Shown in pieces: positions 52,629 through 60,813 of a stretch of 64,000 nucleotides of DNA. Origin of the DNA: Sedimentibacter sp. (GTDB lineage Bacteria > Bacillota > Clostridia > Tissierellales > Sedimentibacteraceae); the NCBI GenBank assembly GCA_018436705.1, contig JAHDLA010000003.1, positions 110,543 to 174,542 on the forward strand, in the 5' to 3' direction. How positions within the stretch are numbered: position 1 is the first letter of the stretch; every line of letters starts with the position of its first letter. The position numbers and the translations under genes are program-made. The notes beneath the pieces were generated by a model. That model saw nothing but the letters and a program-made list of their open reading frames with translations, ran no database searches and was not told the DNA's origin.

Positions 52629-52652
52629 ACCGCTCAATGGAGCGGTTTTTTA
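52629..52652 (+). terminator. Terminator of perR-rbr
   Basis: Perfect 7-bp stem accgctc/gagcggt, 4-base loop aatg, then TTTTTT. Confidence 0.85.
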
Positions 52653-52722
52653 TTTCCTTTATTTCCCGTGCATTTCAGTTGTTATTATTCGTGCTATAAC
52701 GAATGATATTTGTAAAAAAACC

Positions 52723-52751
52723 TTGATTGTTATTATATTTTAAGGTAAAAT
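52723..52751 (+). promoter_or_regulatory. Promoter of the molybdenum hydroxylase operon
   Basis: TTGATT (52723-52728), a 17-base spacer and TAAAAT (52746-52751), about 78 bases before the first gene. An inverted repeat ATTCGT-6-ACGAAT (52687-52704) lies upstream and could be an operator. Confidence 0.55.
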
Positions 52752-52828
52752 AAGTTGAAATTATTTACTGGCTATATAAATCTAACAGGACTATATAAAA
52801 ATATTTAAACTATTGAAAGGGGCACCAC

Positions 52829-53623
52829 ATGTTTACAATTGATAAATATATTGTAGCTGAAAGTCTGGAACAGGCTTTTGAGTTAAATAAAAACAGAAGA
52901 AACACAATTATAGGCGGTATGCTTTGGCTCAAGATGGGCAGAAAGAAAATTGGCACTGCAATAGATCTATCAGCTTTAGGTCTTAATTCAATTGATGAAG
53001 ATGAGGATAGTTTTAGAATTGGATGCATGTGCACTCTTAGGGAAATAGAAACTCATGAAGGTCTTAATAATTACTTTGGCTGTTCGCTTGCTAAATCTGT
53101 AGAAAATATTGTAGGGGTTCAAATGAGAAACCTTGCAACAATCGGAGGAAGCATCTATTCAAGATTCGGCTTTTCAGATATATTGACTGTCTTATTGGCG
53201 TTAGATACCTATGTTGAGTTGTATAGCGGCGGAATTGTTACTCTGGAAAAATATTTAGGCATGCCTCTGGATAATGATATATTGGTAAGCATAATTATAA
53301 AAAAGGACAGCAGAAAAATTTTATATTCAAGCTACAGATTAAGTGCAACTGATTTTCCTGTTCTCACCTGTGCAGTTTCAAATAAAGGAAACAAATGGTT
53401 TACGGCACATGGAGCAAGACCTATGAAAGCTTTTCTAAATGTATTTGAACTCAGCAGCTCACCTGACGATGATGAAATTAACAATATAATTTCTAACATT
53501 AAGGACAGAACTATTTTTGGGACAAACATGCGTGCCGGCAGTGAATACAGAAAGACTCTTGCAGGTGTGCTTACAAAAAGAAACATTGAAGCAATATTGA
53601 ACGGAGGAAATTATGCAGATTAA
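52829..53623 (+). CDS. Molybdenum hydroxylase, FAD-binding subunit
   Basis: 264-residue FAD subunit of a xanthine-dehydrogenase-family enzyme. The FAD pyrophosphate loop is NTIIGGMLWLKMG near residue 28, and the isoalloxazine part is VGVQMRNLATIGGSI (about 94-108). It then continues into the C-terminal CO-dehydrogenase flavoprotein domain (ARPMKAFLN). Its end overlaps the next gene by 11 bases. The organisation FAD - FeS - Mo is common in Clostridia. Confidence 0.87.
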   Translation: MFTIDKYIVAESLEQAFELNKNRRNTIIGGMLWLKMGRKKIGTAIDLSALGLNSIDEDEDSFRIGCMCTLREIETHEGLNNYFGCSLAKSVENIVGVQMRNLATIGGSIYSRFGFSDILTVLLALDTYVELYSGGIVTLEKYLGMPLDNDILVSIIIKKDSRKILYSSYRLSATDFPVLTCAVSNKGNKWFTAHGARPMKAFLNVFELSSSPDDDEINNIISNIKDRTIFGTNMRAGSEYRKTLAGVLTKRNIEAILNGGNYAD

Positions 53624-54092
53624 ACTATGGATAAATGATAAAGAATATATAGATGATGTTTTACCTGATACTCTGCTTTTGGATTTCTTGAGAGCTAAAG
53701 GCCAGCTCAGTGTAAAGAGAGGATGCGAAACTTCCAACTGTGGATTATGCACGGTAATCCTTGAAGGCAAGCCAATACTTTCATGTTCATTTTTAGCCGT
53801 TCGTGCTAATGGACTGCATGTTACCACTATGGAAGGATTGCAGGAAGAAGCTGCTGAATTTGGTAAATTCCTTGCAGATGAAGGCGCAGAGCAGTGCGGT
53901 TTTTGCAGCCCGGGGTTTATAATGAACGTATTATCAATGGTTAAAGAACTGAATAACCCTACTGAAGATGAAATCAAAAAATATTTGGAAGGAAATCTGT
54001 GCAGATGCACGGGCTATATGGGACAGCTGAGAGCTGTCAGAAAATTTCTGTTGCTAAAGAATAACAGGGAGGTCTCTCATGAAGTTTGTTAA
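53613..54092 (+). CDS. Molybdenum hydroxylase, [2Fe-2S] subunit
   Basis: 159 residues with two [2Fe-2S] sites. N-terminal plant-type ferredoxin cluster: GCETSNCGLCTVILEG and a later Cys in ILSCSF. C-terminal helical cluster: EQCGFCSPGFIMNV and GNLCRCTGYMGQ. All eight cysteines are present. It passes electrons from the molybdenum site to FAD. Overlaps both neighbours, indicating tight coupling. GGAGG precedes ATG 53613. Confidence 0.93.
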   Translation: MQIKLWINDKEYIDDVLPDTLLLDFLRAKGQLSVKRGCETSNCGLCTVILEGKPILSCSFLAVRANGLHVTTMEGLQEEAAEFGKFLADEGAEQCGFCSPGFIMNVLSMVKELNNPTEDEIKKYLEGNLCRCTGYMGQLRAVRKFLLLKNNREVSHEVC

Positions 54093-56370
54093 TAAAGGTG
54101 TCAGAAAAAAAGATTCCATTGCATTGGTAACAGGCAAACCGGTATACACAGATGATGTTACTCAAGGTTGCAATCTTGTTGTAAAACTTCTGAGAAGCCC
54201 TCATTCACACGCAATTATAAATGAAATAAATACTGAAAAAGCGAAAAAAGCACCTGGAATCGAGTGCATACTAACCTATGAGGATGTTCCTAAATCAAGA
54301 TTTACCACAGCTGGACAAACTTATCCCGAGCCAAGCCCGTATGACAGACTTATTCTTGATAAAAGGCTGAGATGTGTCGGAGATCCTGTGGCAATAGTAG
54401 CAGGTTTGGATGAAAAATCAGTGGACAAGGCTCTTGGATTAATCAAAGTTAAATATGAAGTTTTAGAAGCATTGCTGGATTACAGAACAGCAATTGACAA
54501 CAAGATCATTGTTCATCCTGAAGAGGACTTTAAAACGCTATGCGATGTTGGTGCTGACAATAAGAGAAACATCTGCTCATGCGAAGCAATGGAAGTGGGA
54601 GATGTTGAAAAAGAATTTAAGAACTGTGCTCACATAATTGAAGAGACATACACTACAAAAGCAAACAATCAGTCTATGATGGAAACCTTTAGAACTCAAA
54701 CAAGCATTGATACCTACGGAAGACTTACTGTTATAACTTCAACACAGGTACCTTTCCATGTAAGACGTATACTGTCAAACGCTCTTCAGATTCCAAAATC
54801 TAAAATTCGAGTTATTAAACCGAGAATCGGCGGAGGATTCGGTGCAAAGCAGACAATTGTAAGCGAAATTTTCCCTGCAATTGTAACTTGGAAAACAGGA
54901 AAACCTGCTAAAATGGTTTATTCCCGAAAAGAGAGCTTTACCAACGGAAGCCCACGTCACGAAGCAGAGATGAAGATTAGGCTCGGAGCTGACAAAAATG
55001 GTATGATCAAAGCTATCCACATGTTTTCATTGTGGAATGCAGGTGCTTACGGAGATCACGGCCCGACAACTGTCGGATTATCCGGTCACAAGGCAATGAC
55101 CATATACAATGCAGCATCCTATAAATTTGAAAATGAGGTTGTTTATTCAAACACCATGGGAGCTGGTGCATTCAGAGGATACGGAGCAACTCAAGGATTT
55201 TTTGCTTTAGAATCTGCTGTTAATGAATTGGCCGCCAAACTTAATATGGACCCTACCGTCTTGAGAATGAACAACATGCTTACTCAGAAAAATGTAGGAA
55301 AAATAATGCCAACCTATTATAATGAAGAGTTAAAAAGTTGCACTCTTGACAAGTGTATGTTAAAAGCTAAAGAAATGATAAACTGGGACGATAAATTTCC
55401 TTTTAAAGACATTGGAAATGATAAAGTGCGTTCTGTAGGCTGTGCTGTTGCCATGCAGGGATCGGGAATTTCATCCTGTGATGTTGGAGCTGTTGAGATA
55501 CGGTTGAATGATGAAGGTTTCTACACACTTTTAATTGGTGCCACCGATATGGGAACAGGGTGTGATACAATTCTGGCACAAATTGCTGCAGATTGCCTAG
55601 ACACAGAATATGACAATATTGTCGTTCACGGCGTTGATACTGATTTATCTCCATACGACACAGGCTCCTATGCTTCAAGCACAACTTATATTACGGGAAT
55701 GGCTGTTGTTAAAACATGTGAGGTATTGAGAGACAAAATACTTTCTGAAGGTGCGAGACTTCTTGGATGCAAACCTGAAGATGCGGAATTTGATGGGAAA
55801 CAGGTAGTGTGCGCCGGCACCGGAAAGACTATATCACTTGCTGAAATAGGATATGCCAGCTACGTGGGCACAAACGCCTACCTTACTGCTACCAGGTCTC
55901 ATTTTTCACCTACATCACCTCCTCCGTTTATGGCAGGTCTGGTTGAAATCGAGCTGGATAAGCTTACAGGTAAAATTGAAATAATTGACTATGTGGGAGT
56001 AGTTGACTGCGGAACTGTTATAAACCCAAACCTTGCTAGAATTCAAGCTGAAGGCGGAATAGTCCAAGGAATGGGAATGACATTGTATGAAGATGTTAAG
56101 TATGATGAAAACGGCAGAATGCTCAATGACTCATTTATGCAATATAAAATTCCTTCAAGGATGGATGTGGGGAAAATAAGAGTTGATTTTGAATCCAGCT
56201 ATGAGCCTACAGGACCATTTGGCGCAAAGTCAATAGGTGAACTTGTAATTAACACGCCGGCACCTGCAATCGCAAATGCCGTATACAATGCAACTAATAT
56301 AAATATGCGAAGCCTACCTATAACAGGCGAGAACATATTAACGAAAATGATTAATAGCGGACAAAATTAA
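54079..56370 (+). CDS. Molybdenum hydroxylase, catalytic subunit
   Basis: 763-residue molybdopterin-binding subunit of the xanthine dehydrogenase family. Motifs: IGGGFGAKQ (about 249-257), GAFRGYGATQGFFALE (about 362-377) with the Arg that binds substrate or cofactor in the family, QGSGISS, and the active-site Glu in GPFGAKSIGELVINTPAPAIANAV near the C-terminus. Substrate could be a purine, nicotinate or another N-heterocycle. No xdhC-like maturation gene or purine pathway gene adjoins it, so the substrate remains open. GGGAGG precedes ATG 54079. Confidence 0.88.
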   Translation: MKFVNKGVRKKDSIALVTGKPVYTDDVTQGCNLVVKLLRSPHSHAIINEINTEKAKKAPGIECILTYEDVPKSRFTTAGQTYPEPSPYDRLILDKRLRCVGDPVAIVAGLDEKSVDKALGLIKVKYEVLEALLDYRTAIDNKIIVHPEEDFKTLCDVGADNKRNICSCEAMEVGDVEKEFKNCAHIIEETYTTKANNQSMMETFRTQTSIDTYGRLTVITSTQVPFHVRRILSNALQIPKSKIRVIKPRIGGGFGAKQTIVSEIFPAIVTWKTGKPAKMVYSRKESFTNGSPRHEAEMKIRLGADKNGMIKAIHMFSLWNAGAYGDHGPTTVGLSGHKAMTIYNAASYKFENEVVYSNTMGAGAFRGYGATQGFFALESAVNELAAKLNMDPTVLRMNNMLTQKNVGKIMPTYYNEELKSCTLDKCMLKAKEMINWDDKFPFKDIGNDKVRSVGCAVAMQGSGISSCDVGAVEIRLNDEGFYTLLIGATDMGTGCDTILAQIAADCLDTEYDNIVVHGVDTDLSPYDTGSYASSTTYITGMAVVKTCEVLRDKILSEGARLLGCKPEDAEFDGKQVVCAGTGKTISLAEIGYASYVGTNAYLTATRSHFSPTSPPPFMAGLVEIELDKLTGKIEIIDYVGVVDCGTVINPNLARIQAEGGIVQGMGMTLYEDVKYDENGRMLNDSFMQYKIPSRMDVGKIRVDFESSYEPTGPFGAKSIGELVINTPAPAIANAVYNATNINMRSLPITGENILTKMINSGQN

Positions 56371-56377
56371 TTTAAAA

Positions 56378-56404
56378 AAGGTAATCCTTGTAAAGGGTTA
56401 CCTT
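56378..56404. terminator. Terminator between the hydroxylase operon and prsW
   Basis: Stem aaggtaatcc/ggttacctt with one bulge, followed by CTTTATT. The genes converge here, so it may serve both. Confidence 0.65.
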
Positions 56405-56410
56405 CTTTAT

Positions 56411-57133
56411 TCATTGAAATTCGTCGTGATGAAAACTGTTTGATGTTCCATACTCCTTGTTTTTCGAATCATTGTAATACACATTCAGCTTTCGGAGATT
56501 TGTTACCCACATATATATTACGAACGGAATAAATAGCAGCATCAAAAGATCTATCCCTGACATCAAAATAAAATCAAAAATTCCATGAAGTACAACAGGA
56601 ACCGTAAGGGATTTCTTAAAATAATATCTGCTGTTCTCCGGTGTTGTGGAAAACTTTGCAAGAGACAAGTAGTACCCCATAGTTATAGCAAAAAGCATAT
56701 GAGCCGGCACAGATAAAACAGCCCTATATAATCCTATGGACTCAATATCTGAAAACCTAAATACAACATACATTATGTTTTCTATTGTTGCAAACCCAAG
56801 AGCAGACATTACACAGTAAACTATTCCGTCCAGCTTCTCATCAAATACGGGGTTAAAATAAACATACTTAAGTACAACTTTTCTTTTCATATATTCTTCG
56901 GTTAAACCAGCAATTATAAAAGCAGTATATGCAGCACCTAAAATACCGGGGAAAAAATTGAATGAGGAAAGCAGATTTTCTATGAGTACAGTTGGGACAA
57001 CCGAAACAACTCCCATAAAAAACACTTTCATCAGCACCCTCAAAGGTTCTCTGTCATGCCTGTCAAACCAGTAAATTATAAGACCCAGAGCAAGCCCTGG
57101 TGTTATAGCCGTTATTAATAAATTTAATCTCAT
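56411..57133 (-). CDS. PrsW-family intramembrane protease
   Basis: 240 residues with about eight membrane helices. The family motif with the catalytic Glu pair is IAGLTEEYMKRKV near residue 75. Two further conserved parts are DGIVYCVMSALGFATIENIMYV and the histidines in VPAHMLFAITMGYY and LHGIFDF, which sit in membrane helices as in other CPBP/PrsW proteases. In Bacillus PrsW cleaves the anti-sigma factor RsiW; no such target is visible here. ATG 57133 follows AAAGGAAA; the alternative at 57148 is less well placed. Confidence 0.85.
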   Translation of the reverse strand: MRLNLLITAITPGLALGLIIYWFDRHDREPLRVLMKVFFMGVVSVVPTVLIENLLSSFNFFPGILGAAYTAFIIAGLTEEYMKRKVVLKYVYFNPVFDEKLDGIVYCVMSALGFATIENIMYVVFRFSDIESIGLYRAVLSVPAHMLFAITMGYYLSLAKFSTTPENSRYYFKKSLTVPVVLHGIFDFILMSGIDLLMLLFIPFVIYMWVTNLRKLNVYYNDSKNKEYGTSNSFHHDEFQ

Positions 57134-57163
57134 GTAATTTCCTTTCATTTTATCGTATTAAAT

Positions 57164-57904
57164 TTAATCGTCTTTCATTAAGCTCTCCAAAGGTACATAA
57201 AATTTTGTCAGACGTCTTCCAAATTCATCAATATATCTGCCACGCTCATCAAAACACATAACAGTCGCCCTTGTGTTTATTTTTTGAATAAATCCATTAT
57301 AGGTCCTGCCTTCCGCCATGAATTTAACATTATCTCCCGGTCTCATACCAAAAATACTCATATTAGCCTCTTTAACGCCTATTAATTTATGTGTAGATTC
57401 AACATGACCAAATATATTATATATTAAATTTTTAAAATTTTTTTTGCTGCAACTTGATTTGTGATAAATTAAGAATTCAATAACATGGCAAATTTCATGT
57501 TCAAAAATAAGCATCAACCCATCAAGCACACTTGCAGCTTCTATACCTCCTACATACTTGATTCTGTCAACTTTATTGAAATTAATCAAATGATTTAAGG
57601 ATATTTTTATCTCAAATTTTATCTCCTCCGGCTTCATCTCCGCTATGCACTTACTTGTCTTTGTATTTCCTGCGGCACGTGACAGCTGTTTTGACAGTTT
57701 AAGTATAATCTTGCCCTTAAAATTCTCTTTGAACCAAGAAAACAAAAATATTTTATCATATAATTCAAACAATATATACAAATCATTATCTTCTATTTTT
57801 GAAAAATTATCTGCTTTTATATTTATTGATCGTTCAAACAACAGCTTCTTTATAGTTTTTCTTTTATTTTTTATATCTTCCAAATCGTATTTTATATCTA
57901 TCAT
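57164..57904 (-). CDS. SprT-like zinc metalloprotease-domain protein
   Basis: 246 residues. The centre has LMLIFEHEICHVIEFLIYH (about 132-150) with an HExxH zinc motif, and a likely third ligand in FGHVESTHKLIGV, the spacing seen in SprT-like proteins. The C-terminal part (GMRPGDNVKFMAEGRTYNGFIQKINTRATV) is a small beta-barrel-like domain often following SprT domains. The N-terminal 120 residues have no recognised family. It may be co-transcribed with prsW downstream (30-base gap). Substrate unknown. Confidence 0.7.
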   Translation of the reverse strand: MIDIKYDLEDIKNKRKTIKKLLFERSINIKADNFSKIEDNDLYILFELYDKIFLFSWFKENFKGKIILKLSKQLSRAAGNTKTSKCIAEMKPEEIKFEIKISLNHLINFNKVDRIKYVGGIEAASVLDGLMLIFEHEICHVIEFLIYHKSSCSKKNFKNLIYNIFGHVESTHKLIGVKEANMSIFGMRPGDNVKFMAEGRTYNGFIQKINTRATVMCFDERGRYIDEFGRRLTKFYVPLESLMKDD

Positions 57905-58016
57905 ATGTTGTCCTTAATTAATATGTCTTTCTTTGCATATAGCTATATTCATTTATACCATAATTCGTACTAAATAAAAAGTATAATTAATGACTGTCTC
58001 AGATTTTTTATATTTG

Positions 58017-58025
58017 CATATATTA
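58017..58025 (+). promoter_or_regulatory. CATANNNTA box, possible sporulation-sigma -10
   Basis: CATATATTA lies 28 bases before paralogue 4. It fits the same consensus as the boxes at 2013 and 21749; no clear -35. Confidence 0.35.
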
Positions 58026-58053
58026 AGTAATATATATAGAATGGAGAGTAGAT

Positions 58054-58524
58054 ATGACTACGAAAAACAATACACAAGCACAGGAAAGCACTGATAGTAT
58101 CGTTGTGAGCGATGCATCTGCAAACAATATAGATATGAATGACGGAGAAAACGGATATATAAAGATAAGAGTTGTAACAGAACTTGGCAAATATCCATTA
58201 AGCGGCGCACGTGTAACTGTATATGCCTCGCTTGAAGAACTGGTACCAGTTGAAATCACAACTACTGATTCAATGGGATACGCTCCGGTTATTTCACTTC
58301 CAGTATCGTACAATCCAGGAATAAGCACAATGGATCCAGTATATTATTATACTACCTATCACTTGAGTGTCAATTTTAGTTTTTATTACCCCACGGCAAT
58401 CCACAATATTCAGGTATTTCCGGGTATAACAACTGAATTTAACGTAAACATGACTCCTGTACCGTCCATTGAACCTAATCCTTACAGGGAAGTAGAAATT
58501 TTAATTCCTGATATCGAGTTATAG
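58054..58524 (+). CDS. Carboxypeptidase-regulatory-like beta-sandwich protein, paralogue 4
   Basis: 156 residues. After a polar Thr/Ser/Asn-rich head of about 30 residues comes the shared domain: GYIKIRVVTELGKYPLSGARVTVY, TTDSMGYAPVISLPVSY, YTTYHLSVNFSFYYPTAIHNIQVFPGITTEFNVNMTPVP. It resembles paralogue 1 most (YSTYNLRVQ...YYTVNILDFRVFP) and ends with the same type of short tail, IEPNPYREVEILIPDIEL versus DMTFVIPPSPADI. ATG 58054 has GGAGAG upstream. It stands alone. Function unknown. Confidence 0.7.
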   Translation: MTTKNNTQAQESTDSIVVSDASANNIDMNDGENGYIKIRVVTELGKYPLSGARVTVYASLEELVPVEITTTDSMGYAPVISLPVSYNPGISTMDPVYYYTTYHLSVNFSFYYPTAIHNIQVFPGITTEFNVNMTPVPSIEPNPYREVEILIPDIEL

Positions 58525-58591
58525 CTGATTGACGTGTCTATAGTTCCTGAATTTTCATTTTCAATCTGATTATTTGGGAACTGCCTCTTAC

Positions 58592-59500
58592 TTATCCTAT
58601 TATTTCCTCTATGCACAACACCCCGTAAAACCAGAACTTGAATTTTACCGGAAGACATGGCAAGCAGTCTACCTCTACATGAAAATCCGTTTTATCTGTT
58701 CCCAGATAATTCACTTTTACTGCACGAAGCGGTCTGTCGTTTATATCATACAGTCTGTATTCATGCCTGTCATCATTTTTCACCGGATTACACGTACAAA
58801 AATGAAATATGAACACATTGCTGTCGCTTTGGCTGTTATACACAATATTGTAGTCTTTTACATAATTGCTGTCATGAAAAAACATATCAGGTTCAACGCG
58901 ATACATATTATTCTTCCCGAAAAGATTGCATGCCCTCCTGTATTCTGCCGGGCTTCTGAATATAATGTTTTTCAGTCTTCTTAACGATACGGGCTCATCA
59001 ATAAGAAGCTCAGCCTGCTTCCTGGTACAAAACAGTTCATTCACTTTTACTTTTAAGAATTTATCTACGCATCTTTTATCAAAAACGGCTTCCCAGTCAA
59101 TATCATAATTAAAAAAATTATGATCCGTTCCATAAGAAGTATATTTTAAATCGGCATTTCCATCTGTATAAATTGCCAGGTCATGGCATATAATTTCTTC
59201 ATCAAACAAAAGATACACGGGAATATCTAATTTTTGCATAACCTCATAGTTAGCTTTCTCCGTAAAATAAAATCTTGCACATCCCCTTACTTTTCCCGGC
59301 ACATCTTTGATTTTTTCTTCATGTGCAGCATCGTAAAATTCTATGTGATTTGCATGGCACAAATTCCTTCCGCACAAATACCCGATGCTTATAATTGAAT
59401 TTAAGTTTGAAAAATCTGTAAAATGAAGCGGTCCTCTAAAGTTGTACATTTTTTTCAAATTTGTAACTGCCTCTCTGATTTTTTGACAGTCATCTCCCAA
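58592..59500 (-). CDS. DarT-like ADP-ribosyltransferase with extra C-terminal domain
   Basis: 302 residues. Residues about 20-220 match the DarT/DUF4433 family, thymidine ADP-ribosyltransferases that modify single-stranded DNA: LHFTDFSNLNSIISIGYLCGR, VRGCARFYFTEKANYEVM, and CTRKQAELLIDEPVSLRRLKNIIF with the likely catalytic Glu in QAELLI. The last 80 residues (VFIFHFCTCNP...HEYRLYDINDRPL...TDFHVEVDCLPCLPVKFKFWFYG) look like a beta-rich extra domain. No DarG macrodomain antitoxin is adjacent. Start is TTG after GGAGGG. It could be a toxin, a tamed relative or a defence effector; the class is fairly sure, the role is not. Confidence 0.65.
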   Translation of the reverse strand: MGDDCQKIREAVTNLKKMYNFRGPLHFTDFSNLNSIISIGYLCGRNLCHANHIEFYDAAHEEKIKDVPGKVRGCARFYFTEKANYEVMQKLDIPVYLLFDEEIICHDLAIYTDGNADLKYTSYGTDHNFFNYDIDWEAVFDKRCVDKFLKVKVNELFCTRKQAELLIDEPVSLRRLKNIIFRSPAEYRRACNLFGKNNMYRVEPDMFFHDSNYVKDYNIVYNSQSDSNVFIFHFCTCNPVKNDDRHEYRLYDINDRPLRAVKVNYLGTDKTDFHVEVDCLPCLPVKFKFWFYGVLCIEEIIG

Positions 59501-59621
59501 ATGAATCCCTCCAATAGCAATCTATTGCTTACTAATATTTATATTAGAGCAGTCTTGCTTTATATGACTAAATATTAGTAAAAAAATTGCTGAACAATCT
59601 TGTTTTAATAGTATATTAAAA

Positions 59622-59644
59622 ACTGCCGTCATGTTGACGGCAGT
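59622..59644 (-). terminator. Terminator of ptb
   Basis: Perfect 10-bp stem actgccgtca/tgacggcagt with a 3-base loop and TTTTT on the minus strand, 34 bases after the ptb stop. Confidence 0.85.
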
Positions 59645-59677
59645 ACACAGTAAAATTTTATTCATATTAAAATTGAT

Positions 59678-60583
59678 TTATCTGACTGATGATGCAGACA
59701 ACACTAATGACAAGTACTTCTCTTCGGAAGAAGAACCCCTTGATGTCAGCACCACAGGAACTTTAGCCCCTACAATCATACCTGCCATTTTTCCGCCTGC
59801 AAACTCAAGCAATACCTTACTCATAATATTTCCCGAAGTAATATCTGGAGATATAATAATATCAGCTTCTCCCGTTATCGGACTTTCATATCCTTTTATT
59901 CTGGCAGATTCCTTGTTAAATGTTAAATCCACAGATATAGGACCTTCAATTATACAATTCTTAATTTCTCCGTTAAGGTTCATTTTCTTGAGTATATCAG
60001 CATCAACTGTCTCAGGCATTTTAGGGTTTACACTTTCAACAGCTGCCAATATTGCTACCTTGGGGCACTCATATCCCATAGCCAGAAATACATCAACAGC
60101 ATTTTCTATAATCTGTTTCTTTTCCTCAGCATTAGGATACATCATCATTCCGCCGTCAGTTATGGCTATCAGCTTGTGATATGAAGGCACTTCTATTATA
60201 GCCACATGGGACATAGCATTACCTGTTCTTATACCCTTCTCTTTATTAACAACCGCCTTCAGTAAATCAGCAGTTTGTAATTTGCCCTTCATAATAAAAT
60301 CCGCTTTATTTTCATTAATTAATTCAACCGCTTTTTCTGCAGCTTCTGCATCACTCTCAGTATTGATTATTATTTTCTCATCAAATTCAACAGAAATATC
60401 CTTAAGTATCTTTATTATTTCATCTTTCTTACCTACAAGTACAGGTTCAACCAATTTATCGCTCACAGCTCTAAATACAGCCTCCAATGTATGCTTGTCA
60501 TGGGCTGCTGCCACTGCAACTTTCTTTATTGAATTGCTGTTTTGAACCTTTTCAACCAGTTCCTTAAAATTTTTCAACTCCAT
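59678..60583 (-). CDS. ptb: Phosphate butyryltransferase
   Basis: 301-residue acyltransferase that converts butyryl-CoA (or a related acyl-CoA) and phosphate to acyl phosphate and CoA. It matches Ptb rather than the longer Pta: MELKNFKELVEKVQN, KVAVAAAHDKHTLEAVFRAV, ADFIMKGKLQTADLLKAVVNKEKGIRTGN, SHVAIIEVPSYHKLIAITDGGMMMYPN and PDITSGNIMSKVLLEFAGGKMAGMIVGAKVPVVLTSRG. GGAGG precedes the ATG. The butyrate kinase gene normally next to it is absent, so the acyl phosphate would need a kinase encoded elsewhere. Confidence 0.92.
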   Translation of the reverse strand: MELKNFKELVEKVQNSNSIKKVAVAAAHDKHTLEAVFRAVSDKLVEPVLVGKKDEIIKILKDISVEFDEKIIINTESDAEAAEKAVELINENKADFIMKGKLQTADLLKAVVNKEKGIRTGNAMSHVAIIEVPSYHKLIAITDGGMMMYPNAEEKKQIIENAVDVFLAMGYECPKVAILAAVESVNPKMPETVDADILKKMNLNGEIKNCIIEGPISVDLTFNKESARIKGYESPITGEADIIISPDITSGNIMSKVLLEFAGGKMAGMIVGAKVPVVLTSRGSSSEEKYLSLVLSASSVR

Positions 60584-60771
60584 GGTACCCTCCTAATAAT
60601 TGGTTTATCATTAATAGTGTCAATTATATCTAAGTGCAAGCTGCGAATAGGCTTAATTTACACTGATACAATAATTTGTTTAATTAAATAAACATATAAG
60701 TTTTATTTAATTGCTTTATTTATTATACCATAATATCAGTTCGCTTCATAACGTTTTCTAAGCCACATAAT

Positions 60772-60812
60772 AAAAAACATGCATGCATGATTCATATGCA
60801 TGCATGTTTTTT
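60772..60812. terminator. Strong bidirectional terminator after cadA
   Basis: Perfect 16-bp stem, 60772-60787 paired with 60797-60812 (core acatgcatgca), 9-base loop, with A and T runs on both sides. It ends the cadC-HMA-cadA operon just before the ptb region. Confidence 0.85.
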
Positions 60813-60813
60813 A

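Noticed and set aside
53459..54010. A 183-codon open frame antisense to the molybdenum hydroxylase genes
   Set aside because: It overlaps two well-supported genes and has no coding signature of its own.
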